From positions 11,245,001-11,309,000 of the forward strand of contig NC_083509.1 in the NCBI RefSeq assembly GCF_032362555.1: DNA of 64,000 nucleotides, given 5' to 3'. The notes beneath the pieces are model-generated. The model saw nothing but the letters and a program-made list of their open reading frames with translations, had not been told where the DNA came from and did no database searches. Below, in pieces: positions 26,201 through 38,200 of the stretch. The stretch is from Amyelois transitella. Its lineage: Eukaryota; Arthropoda; Insecta; Lepidoptera; Pyralidae. The first letter of the stretch is position 1, and the number at the start of each line of letters is the position of its first letter. Both the position numbers and the translations under genes were made by a program.

Positions 26201-29200
26201 TATATACAGGGGGAGACAGCGGCGGCTGCAGCACTGCGCCGCGCACTACCGGCTGCGGCCCGACAACCTCACGTGCTCCGGTGACTATATACAGGGGGAG
26301 ACAGCGGCGGCTGCAGCACTGCGCCGCGCACTACCGGCTGCGGCCCGACAACCTCACGTGCTCCGGTGACTATATACAGGGGGAGACAGCGGCGGCTGCA
26401 GCACTGCGCCGCGCACTACCGGCTGCGGCCCGACAACCTCACGTGCTCCGGTGACTATATACAGGGGGAGACAGCGGCGGCTGCAGCACTGCGCCGCGCA
26501 CTACCGGCTGCGGCCCGACAACCTCACGTGCTCCGGTGACTATATACAGGGGGAGACAGCGGCGGCTGCAGCACTGCGCCGCGCACTACCGGCTGCGGCC
26601 CGACAACCTCACGTGCTCCGGTGACTATATACAGGGGGAGACAGCGGCGGCTGCAGCACTGCGCCGCGCACTACCGGCTGCGGCCCGACAACCTCACGTG
26701 CTCCGGTGACTATATACAGGGGGAGACAGCGGCGGCTGCAGCACTGCGCCGCGCACTACCGGCTGCGGCCCGACAACCTCACGTGCTCCGGTGACTATAT
26801 ACAGGGGGAGACAGCGGCGGCTGCAGCACTGCGCCGCGCACTACCGGCTGCGGCCCGACAACCTCACGTGCTCCGGTGACTATATACAGGGGGAGACAGC
26901 GGCGGCTGCAGCACTGCGCCGCGCACTACCGGCTGCGGCCCGACAACCTCACGTGCTCCGGTGACTATATACAGGGGGAGACAGCGGCGGCTGCAGCACT
27001 GCGCCGCGCACTACCGGCTGCGGCCCGACAACCTCACGTGCTCCGGTGACTATATACAGGGGGAGACAGCGGCGGCTGCAGCACTGCGCCGCGCACTACC
27101 GGCTGCGGCCCGACAACCTCACGTGCTCCGGTGACTATATACAGGGGGAGACAGCGGCGGCTGCAGCACTGCGCCGCGCACTACCGGCTGCGGCCCGACA
27201 ACCTCACGTGCTCCGGTGACTATATACAGGGGGAGACAGCGGCGGCTGCAGCACTGCGCCGCGCACTACCGGCTGCGGCCCGACAACCTCACGTGCTCCG
27301 GTGACTATATACAGGGGGAGACAGCGGCGGCTGCAGCACTGCGCCGCGCACTACCGGCTGCGGCCCGACAACCTCACGTGCTCCGGTGACTATATACAGG
27401 GGGAGACAGCGGCGGCTGCAGCACTGCGCCGCGCACTACCGGCTGCGGCCCGACAACCTCACGTGCTCCGGTGACTATATACAGGGGGAGACAGCGGCGG
27501 CTGCAGCACTGCGCCGCGCACTACCGGCTGCGGCCCGACAACCTCACGTGCTCCGGTGACTATATACAGGGGGAGACAGCGGCGGCTGCAGCACTGCGCC
27601 GCGCACTACCGGCTGCGGCCCGACAACCTCACGTGCTCCGGTGACTATATACAGGGGGAGACAGCGGCGGCTGCAGCACTGCGCCGCGCACTACCGGCTG
27701 CGGCCCGACAACCTCACGTGCTCCGGTGACTATATACAGGGGGAGACAGCGGCGGCTGCAGCACTGCGCCGCGCACTACCGGCTGCGGCCCGACAACCTC
27801 ACGTGCTCCGGTGACTATATACAGGGGGAGACAGCGGCGGCTGCAGCACTGCGCCGCGCACTACCGGCTGCGGCCCGACAACCTCACGTGCTCCGGTGAC
27901 TATATACAGGGGGAGACAGCGGCGGCTGCAGCACTGCGCCGCGCACTACCGGCTGCGGCCCGACAACCTCACGTGCTCCGGTGACTATATACAGGGGGAG
28001 ACAGCGGCGGCTGCAGCACTGCGCCGCGCACTACCGGCTGCGGCCCGACAACCTCACGTGCTCCGGTGACTATATACAGGGGGAGACAGCGGCGGCTGCA
28101 GCACTGCGCCGCGCACTACCGGCTGCGGCCCGACAACCTCACGTGCTCCGGTGACTATATACAGGGGGAGACAGCGGCGGCTGCAGCACTGCGCCGCGCA
28201 CTACCGGCTGCGGCCCGACAACCTCACGTGCTCCGGTGACTATATACAGGGGGAGACAGCGGCGGCTGCAGCACTGCGCCGCGCACTACCGGCTGCGGCC
28301 CGACAACCTCACGTGCTCCGGTGACTATATACAGGGGGAGACAGCGGCGGCTGCAGCACTGCGCCGCGCACTACCGGCTGCGGCCCGACAACCTCACGTG
28401 CTCCGGTGACTATATACAGGGGGAGACAGCGGCGGCTGCAGCACTGCGCCGCGCACTACCGGCTGCGGCCCGACAACCTCACGTGCTCCGGTGACTATAT
28501 ACAGGGGGAGACAGCGGCGGCTGCAGCACTGCGCCGCGCACTACCGGCTGCGGCCCGACAACCTCACGTGCTCCGGTGACTATATACAGGGGGAGACAGC
28601 GGCGGCTGCAGCACTGCGCCGCGCACTACCGGCTGCGGCCCGACAACCTCACGTGCTCCGGTGACTATATACAGGGGGAGACAGCGGCGGCTGCAGCACT
28701 GCGCCGCGCACTACCGGCTGCGGCCCGACAACCTCACGTGCTCCGGTGACTATATACAGGGGGAGACAACGGCGGCTGCAGCACCTGCCCTGTTAACTAG
28801 ACATCTTCACGAATTAGTTCATACTAGCGTCAATAGATGGCGTTATTTGGAATTGCAGTACCGATACATTCGAATTCGCCGTTAGATGGCGCTATTCAAA
28901 CATAGTATTTCAAGCACTTTTTCAAAAATAATAATGTTTTTTTTTGTCAACAGAACCAGAAGAGTTCCTGCTTTTCGCCCTGAAGAACTCCATAGGGAGG
29001 CTGTACATGACATACGGGGAGTGCCCCGACGCGTACATACCGGTCACTGGATTGAAGAATATTAAGGCGATTGAATACGACCCTACTAACAAGTAAATAT
29101 ACATACATACATATGGTCACGTCCATATCCCCTGCGGGGTAGACAGAGCAAACAGTCTCGAAAAGACTGAATGGCCACGTTCAACTATTTGGCTTGATGA

Positions 29201-32200
29201 TTGGATTGAGATTCAAATAGTGACAGATTGCTAGCCCATCGCCTTAAAAAAGAATCCGAAGTTTGTAAGCCTATCCCTTGGTCGCCTTTTACGACATCCA
29301 TTGGAAAGAGTTGCAGTGGTCCTATTCTTTTTTGTATTGGTGCCGGGAACCACACGGCACTAACAAGTAAATTATATTAACCCTTCGTAAGCTTTAGGCC
29401 GTATCCGGGCATGTACTAGGAATGCTTTGTTCCGGATCCGTCCAAATGCACTCGTCGTAGTTTTTACACAAATATAATATCTAATAACAAGAAATAAGGT
29501 GTTTTATTATTTGAAATGTATTTCTAACGAATGAAGCCGTCATAGACAACTGTCAAATATGAATTTCATCCGTTCATTTAGCTAACCAAGTCATTTCAAA
29601 TTGTGACTTCGTTGTGTTGCAAAGTGACTGAAGAACGTGTGAGAAAACTCGTCTTTTTTGGCTGTAATTACAAACAGGTATGTAAATGTTTTTATTTCGT
29701 TATTATATAGTTACTTTCGAAGCAATTACGTGTAAAAGTTTATAGATTTAGTAAAAAAAGAAGGATTTTAGCTTTTTCAAAAGTAGATGGAGTGTGTTAC
29801 ATATTTCTTTCGTGTTAGTTTATGCATTATATCCAATACCTCTGTAATGGATATAATTGGTTTTAGATAGTAAATTTATTATACTATTGAAATACACTAA
29901 CTTTTTTACAATAAATACATGGATTTTGTAAATATCTTATATTTTTCAAGACTGAGAATCCGTTACACGCACACATACGCACTATGTCCGCCATCTTACT
30001 TGTGTCGTACACTGTCTGTGTATTGTATCGCGACGCTAATATACAGCATGCTTTCAAAAGCCTCTGTGATTTATTCATTGATTGAAACTAAATCTACGAA
30101 ATTTATTTTATTGGTTTTAGTCAAAATGTCGTTTGGTTTTGATGACATGATGTCATGATAGTTGGGAGATGGTATACAGGATCTACGCTCCGGTAACTCG
30201 TATCGCGCTGTGTTTTAGCTCGTTAGTTTTGTCTCCGTGAGCACTTTCTGATGAAGTGACATCGAGGGTCTGATGATGCAGTCGGAAGGTGGTATACAGG
30301 ATCTACGCTCCGGTAACTCGTATCGCGCTGTGTTTTAGCTCGTCAGTTTTGTCTCAGTGAGCACTTTCTGATGAAGTGACATCGAGGGTCTGATGATGCA
30401 GTCGGAAGGTGGTATACAGGATCTATGCTCCGGTAACTCGTATCGCGCTGTGTTTTAGCTCGTTAGTTTTGTCTCCGTGAGCACTTTCTGATGAAGTGAC
30501 ATCGAGGGTCTGATGATGCAGTCGGAAGGTGGTATACAGGATCTACGCTCCGGTAACTCGTATCGCGCTGTGTTTTAGCTCGTCAGTTTTGTCTCAGTGA
30601 GCACTTTCTGATGAAGTGACATCGAGGGTCTGATGATGCAGTCGGAAGGTGGTATACAGTATACAGGATCTACGCTCCGGTAACTCGTATCGCGCTGTGT
30701 TTTAGCTCGTTAGTTTTGTCTCCGTGAGCACTTTCTGATGAAGTGACATCGAGGGTCTGATGATGCAGTCGGAAGGTGGTATACAGTATACAGGATCTAT
30801 GCTCCGGTAACTCGTATCGCGCTGTGTTTTAGCTCGTTAGTTTTGTCTCCGTGAGCACTTTCTGATGAAGTGACATCGAGGGTCTGATGATGCAGTCGGA
30901 AGGTGGTATACAGGATCTACGCTCCGGTAACTCGTATCGCGCTGTGTTTTAGCTCGTTAGTTTTGTCTCCGTGAGCACTTTCTGATGACATCGATGTCTG
31001 GTTTGAATACATGCTAATAATTTTATTTTATTGACAGATTAAAATGGAACCCCAAACCCCAAGTACTTCCAGAAGCATGTTTGTCGGCTTGGAGGTGACT
31101 AGAACTCCTCAGGGATCCCTTATTCGGGGCAGAGATGTAGTCTTGGAGACATCTGGATCAGGGAGGATTAGAGTATGTTATTTTCCAGTTTTGTTAACTT
31201 TCCCTTTTACTTTAAAAACAAAAACTGATTATTTCGTATATTTTATTACAGCCTTGGCGGCCCCAAAATTTATCTGTGGAAGGCGAAGCCATAGAGATCG
31301 TGGATGAGTTGGTCCATGGCGGCGAAAAAGTAGCTGCTGTAAGAATGGTTTTCTTTTTTTTGATAACTTTAGTAGATGTTCAACTTTTTTTTAACTACCA
31401 AGATAATAATATGTCGAGATGTATACTAACTTATTGCTCACTTATTGATGTCTATTGTAAGGATTATCGAAACAAAATATTACCTATTATCACAACATGC
31501 AATGTTATTTACAAAATAATTATTTTTTAGGTACCAGAGGAACGTACGAAAGGTCAGCCGCGTAATCTTTTTGGCCGAGAACCTGTAAGTTTCATTTTCA
31601 TAACACTCTTTGAAAGTATAAATTACTTGCATTGAGAAAGGGATTTTTATTTATTGCCGCTCTCATCGTGCACCGGACTATCTGATAGAAATCTAGTCCA
31701 TCCAGTAACTAAGGTAATGTAACTAAGGGTGTTTGGTTTGTGCTTCAATAACACAATTCTGCTAAAATTGGCAATGCGGTATGAATGTATTGTAACTTCA
31801 TTGATATAAAGGTGTTTGGTGTATGCTCAATAACGTAATTCAGCGAAATTGGCAATATGGCATGAATATATTGAAAGTTAATTGAATAAAAATGAACAGG
31901 AATCTCTATTCCTGTTCATCGTTGGGATACACTAATTATTCCTTTTTATAAAAATATTGTGGTTGGCATCTCTAACAATACCCGCTTTTGTTATGTTTGT
32001 GTGTATGCTTGCATGTGGTTTAGGGTTTGGTTTTTTTAATAGGATGAAGACATACTGGATCCTGAGCTGGCTGAAGAATTAGCCATCGACTCTGGAAGTG
32101 ATGAGGATGCCGAGGAAGAATTGACTCTCGATCAGTTACAGCAGATGTTGGAATCAGATGACGATTTTATTGAAGATGAAGTTAGTGAGGAGCCATTGAC

Positions 32201-35200
32201 TTGGTCATCTGATTTTAACGAATTTAGAGGGGTCAGGGAGGACTTCAACGAAGAAGCTGGTCCTAAAATTGAGGGAACAAGTCCTTTAGGCTTGTTTACT
32301 CAAATTTGGGACCAGCCTCTGATGGATTCTATTGTCCACGAAACGAATCATTACGCTTGGGAAACAATAACCGGTTTCTTTGAAACCGGAGACTCCATGC
32401 CAAGTAAATCTCGCATGAACGACTGGGTGGAAACTTCGGTTTCCGAACTATATAGGCTTATAGGTGTGATGATATTTATGTCAATATGTGTAAGAAGTAG
32501 GTTAGAGGAATATTGGATGACGGGTGTGATGGGTATGCCGGAGTTTCGAAAACTGATGTCAAGGGATCATTACGTAATGCTCTTAAAATTTTTGCACTTT
32601 ACTGATAACAACAACATACATGTACAGGGGCGTGATAAGAAAATAGCTAAAATAAAACCTATTATAGATTATTTAAATAAAAAATTCCAGTCCATTTACG
32701 TGCCTCACAGAGAAGTATCGATAGACGAATCGTTGCTGCTTTGGAAGGGTCATTTAAGCTGGAAACAATGCATTCGTTCCAAAGCAGCTCGATTCGGTAT
32801 CAAAAGTTATGAACTCTGTGAGGCCGTAACTGGATACGTAGTAAATTTAATTTTGTATGCCGGCAAAGGCACGACAACTGCAGAAACGGTTTACGGGTTT
32901 ACTACATCCACTGCCAAAATAGTCCTTGAGCTTTTCAAGAACTATTTAGGCAAGGGATATACCCTGTTCATGGACAATTTTTATAATTCTGTTCCTCTGA
33001 CCCAATTTCTAAAAAAACATAAAACTGACGTAGTCGGTACTCTGAACCGTCGCCGAAAAGACACGCCCGTAGAAATCCAAAATTTGCAGGATAAAAGGAT
33101 GGCTAGGGGTAGTGTGGTAAGTAGACACTGTGGTGATGTATCCGTCATAGCATGGAAAGATGTGAAGCTTGTCACCACTGTATCTACTTACCACAAAACA
33201 GATATGGCTCCAGGGCACAGGGCTGGCCAACCCTGCTCCAAACCAGTCGTGGTCCATGAATATAATAAATACATGGGAGGCGTCGATCTCAAAGATCAAA
33301 AGCTAAGCATGTATTTATTAGAAAGAAAGAGGGGAATCAAATGGTATATTAAAGTTTTTAGACGTCTTTTAAATATATCTATTTTAAATGCATATATTAT
33401 ATATTGTGCTAACATTGGCCAGCATAAAAAAATGACTCACCGCCAATTTCGTTTCAAGCTTGCTGAAGAGCTCTGCTTAGAATTCGGACAAAACGTCTCC
33501 TCACGTTCGCGCCAGGTCCCCATCCCCACCTGTAGCAGGCTGAACAGGGATTTTAATCATTTCCCTGTTCATAATGAGGTGACCGAGGAGCGAACCAAAA
33601 AACAAGATAAATTTAAGAGGGGACGTTGTGTTAGATGCAGGCAAAAATGTAACATCGCGTGCAGTCATTGCACGGTGTATATTTGTGTTGGCCAATGTTG
33701 GCTTGAGTATCATACTTTAGAAAATCTATAGTTTGTAAATTACTTCTGTAGTTACATATATATAAAATATATAATTAAATATTATCTATTTATTTATATT
33801 AGTTATATATTTATATAAAATGTGTGATGTAGTAGTCAACACACCAGACTGCTACTTCCAGGTCTCGGGTTCGATCCCCAGTCAGGTCAAGTTGGTAAAT
33901 TATCTTTTTCATATTGACTTCTGATCTTGGGTGTTTATCTATTTATGTATACATTATTTTATTTTTAAATATTAATATTAGGATTATTGTTTAAAAATAC
34001 TTTTTTCTCTTTGATCCCTTCTTTCTTAGGACTGCACTGGTTTGGTCTACGGGTTATAAGATACATAGAATGAATATACAAATAAAATAAAAAAAAAAAA
34101 AATTCAAAGCCCTTCAGGCGAGTAGGCGACCAATACTGTTGAAAAGAGTTTCTTTCGGCGTTTCTTCTCTTGCAGTGGTCGGTTACGAAGCGCTAGTAGT
34201 CTTTAGCTTTGAAAGAATTAATAATTTTAAATTTGAGTTTTGAATACATATCTATTTAATTTATCTAAATCGATAATTTTTACATGTAATTTGACGTAAA
34301 AAAGTGCCTACAAAGGCCTATTTTCTGAATAAACGTTTGAGTTTGGTTACAGTCGGCTTGAGCTCGATCGAACGCATGCGTGTTTTGAGTCCAAACATGC
34401 TTTGTTTAAAATTTAAGTTGACGTCATTTAGAGACACTGCTGCAGTGCAGTTTGGTGCCTATTCTTCTGTTATCCTATTCTTCACTTGCGCTTCTGAATT
34501 TGTGTAAACTTTTTTGCATATGAATATTCTGCAGACTGTTTAAATAACACCCTTTTAAAACGTTGTTGTTATCAGTAAAGTGAAATGATGGGAATCTAAA
34601 ATTTCGATTCCTACGCAAAATTTTTTTGTTTAATTTGAATTCATAATTCATTAAAAATAAGTATTTTTTTTTACAAAACAACCGACTTCAACACTATTCC
34701 CTATCTCAAAAATTACTGAACCGATTTTGATGAAAGTATTTTTTTTCAATAAGTCTTTATATATTACATAGTTCTTATCATTATAGATTTATTGAAAAAA
34801 AAAACTTATCAAAAACAGTTCAGTAATTATTTTTACAAAATTGTAATTTTATTTTTATTTTTTCATTGGTAAAAATAATTCCTAGTATGTACTATGAATC
34901 ATTGGTAAAAATAATTACTAGTATGTACTATGAATTGAATAGGTTTAGAGTAGTGGAAACCAATAAACATTGTACATTTTTGTATTCCAATAAAAGAAAC
35001 ATTTTAATCAACATTTTATTTTTATTTTTACAAGACACTCTTTTCCAAATTACTAACGTGCACAACTAAAAACAAACATCCTGTAGATATGCCCAGATCC
35101 GACCTAAAGCAGTTAGACAAACATTGACAGTGGACGGATACGGCCATCAGCAGTTAGGCGTTAACCACATGCCGCCATTTTGTCCAGATACGGCCATCAG

Positions 35201-38200
35201 CAGACAAGCAAGGCAAACAAGTCACGCACACAGACATACATTTTTCTAGTTTTTGGCTATGGTTTTTCGCTCATTTTCTCTAGGCAAGCTATATATGTCT
35301 GATATAAAAACGAAACTACAATTTTTCGTGTTTGCCACACTGCCCTTACAGTTGAGCAAAGACAAATGTAAGTGAATGAACGAGCCAATTGAAAAAATGA
35401 TAGTTTTCTAGGTAAGTTTTCAGTTTTTAGTAGAAATATACTATTTTAAGACATTTAGATACATTTTACTTGTTGTTTTGTGAAGCCAAATACATTATTT
35501 ACGATTACAATGCCTCAAATAAATCTACATTTCAATATTTTCATGGTAATAGAAGTATAAAGTTTGCGTTGTAGAAGTTGCAAAATGGCGAAATCGTGAT
35601 TCTTACTGGATTATTTGTGAAGACGATTTTAGAGAATTTTACTTGGGACATAATAACTTTTTGGCACCATTAAATTCCTCAATTATTGGACTTTGTGGAA
35701 TAGTAAACAAAAACAGAATATATGAAAGATGTAAATTGCAAAATCAGTAAAATATTTACAATGGATAATTTTTCGGTAAGTTTTGAATTCAGTGACCTAA
35801 ATATAATAAACGCAAGTGTTTTTTCGCATCAAAATTTATTGCATATGATTCTTCATTTATATATCTTTAAAAAAAAATAAATTTTTGGGTAGGTCCCAAA
35901 TAATTATATACAGATATACAACAAAATCTAAGACACTGCGCGCCCGTCCGCCGCGGCGCTTGAACGCCGCAGACGAGGTGCGCAGTTTGCGTATAGCCGC
36001 CGCAGCTGAAGGGTTAATAAGCTTTTCTTAATGTTGTTAACCGTAAAAGCCCTTGGATCAAAATTAATCTTGTTTTGTCATACATACAAAGATACAATCA
36101 CGTATATATATCCCTCGCGGGGTAGACAGAGCCAACTGTCTTGATAAGGCTGACTTAGACGAACGTACCTTGATGAAATCAGTGACATTTTGGTACAAAA
36201 GTTGTTATAGATTAAGGTTTCTGTTGTTGATATAATATTATTATGTACCAAATAAACATCTTTTCTTTCTTTAAACAAAAAATGTTTTTTTTTTTACAGG
36301 ACCTTATACTGGATAGAAGAAGACTCCCACTCAATCCGTGGCGTTCCCATCTCTTACTACTCCACGTCCGCCATTACAGACTCTTATGTCGTCGTGGAAG
36401 GGATTCCCCGCCCGTTTCACATGGTCCTGGACGTATTGGGACAAGCGTTGTACTGGACTGGACTAGATTCGGATTGTATAAACGCTACGTCTGTGCGAAA
36501 TACAAGTCTGACCGGAGTCATTGTTCGCGGTGAGAACATGATGCCCAGACATTTGGCGTTTCATCAGACGAAAAGGTAATTTGATTATTTTCATGTTTGT
36601 TATGTCCTCGTAAGAAGTTTACGCCCTTTTCAATGGTTCTGGACATATTAGGATAGACATTGTAATGAACTAGCCTAGATTTGTATTGTATTATGCGGTG
36701 TTTGACTAAAAATTAACATTTCTGGCATTCTATAATAACTTTTAATCGATGGCCTCCATTTTTAAAGAAATTTCTAGGGCCTTCTTTGCGTAAACACTTT
36801 CCTGAAAACCGCATCAAAATCGGTTCAGCGAAACGCGAGATAATCAAGGACATACCAACCACATTTTTTTTTTGAAGGCGGTTAAAAAACCACTTTTGTT
36901 TAGATTTCAAAATAAATGGCACGTGTTAAATGTAAAATCATGTCACATTTTTTTATTTCTTGGAAATGGAATATTTTATTTGTTTATAAATATTACATAC
37001 AATTGTTTATAATTAATCAGAAAAGTACTAAAAATAAATATACCTAATTAAATAATTTAAACTAATATTAATTATTTTATAATAATAAAAAAACTATTCT
37101 AAATTACAAGCTAAAAACAAATTCTAATCTTGGAAATAGTTGAAATCTTGGTAAAAATAACGTGTTTCTATTTCAGATTCTTAATTTGGAACGATGTAGG
37201 TCTAGGCGCTATAATGCGCTCCAATGTAGACGGCACCGGTCGCGTAGAACTGGCGCGGGCGAGCAACGCGACCGCGCTCGCGCTTGACCAAGCCACTTCT
37301 ATCGTCTACTGGGCAGTCAGCACTAAGATCTATGCCGTTGATTTATCCGATAACAAAACGTAAGTATTTAAACGTGGAACCATTTCTGTACGCGGTCATG
37401 TAACAATGACTATTTTCAAAGTTATGTACATTAGTTTTATGACTAAACGGTGCTTATACGGTGAGGGAAAACATCGTGAGGAAACCTGCACATTCAGGCA
37501 ACTGGATGTGGTTAAGTTCCCCTGCAATGGTTATGGAGGTCAGATGGGAGTCGCTTCGTTTAAAAACCTGACTCACCCAATCCAGGATCAAACATAATAA
37601 AAAAATTATAATAATAAAACGTTTATTTATCTCACACAATTTGTACAGTTATCCTTAAAAATAGGCAAAATACAAAAGTATGGATGGAAAATTGAGAGAA
37701 TGCTGTCCGAGATACGTTTCAAAAGAAGCCTGTAGTACAGATCACCACATATCTGATAAAAGAAACGATTAGAGCGATATAATAATTACCAAAAATGAAA
37801 ACAATGTACCAAGTTAAGAGAAAGATGAAAAATGTATTATATTTAAAAATACGATTAAGTGTATGTAGTCTAAATTTTAAAGCTTAACTCAACAAACTCA
37901 GTACAAATGCATTTGTAAAGAAGAAAAGTGTGTGTGTATGTGTCTATACATACATACATAAAATCACGCCTCTTTCCCGGAGGGGTAGGCAGAGACTACC
38001 TCTTTCCACTTGCCACGATCTCTGCATACTCCCTTCGCTTCATCAACATTCATGACTCTCTTCATGCAATCTCGGCGGTTTCGGGTACTTTCGACCTGAC
38101 CCTTTACCAGGACGTCCTATATGTGTCTATAGACTAGAATAAGTAAGTTATCAAAACCACACGTGTCTGATAACAAAGCTCTCTCCAAATATAATACGAC

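Larger units (their letters stand above)
29381..36013 (+). mobile_element. piggyBac-like DNA transposon, apparently complete, in arr intron 16
   Basis: The element is bounded by TTAA at 29377-29380 and 36014-36017, the target duplication of piggyBac elements. Its ends are inverted CCCTTC (29381) and GAAGGG (36008-36013). It encodes a full transposase (31044-33731). A second inverted match lies further in: the reverse complement of about 29390-29412 resembles about 35085-35107 (shared CCTAAAGC and a GGAT-CGG core). A related GGATACGGCC motif occurs at 29397-29406 (inverted) and in two direct copies near 35136 and 35187. The right terminal 80 bp is GC-rich and contains a GCGGCG/CGCCGC hairpin. 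Extra residents are a 120-bp minisatellite, a tRNA-derived SINE and a 36-bp duplication. The right boundary at 36013 is favoured by the CCCTTC match, but an inner boundary cannot be excluded. Confidence 0.82.

Noticed and set aside
26101..28784. CRISPR-like or satellite array of independent origin
   Set aside because: Units have no spacers and are clearly the exon 15 end plus donor, so it is a local tandem amplification in a eukaryotic intron.
31044..31530. Two small independent genes before the transposase
   Set aside because: Both frames become in-phase exons of the transposase when the GT..AG introns are removed.
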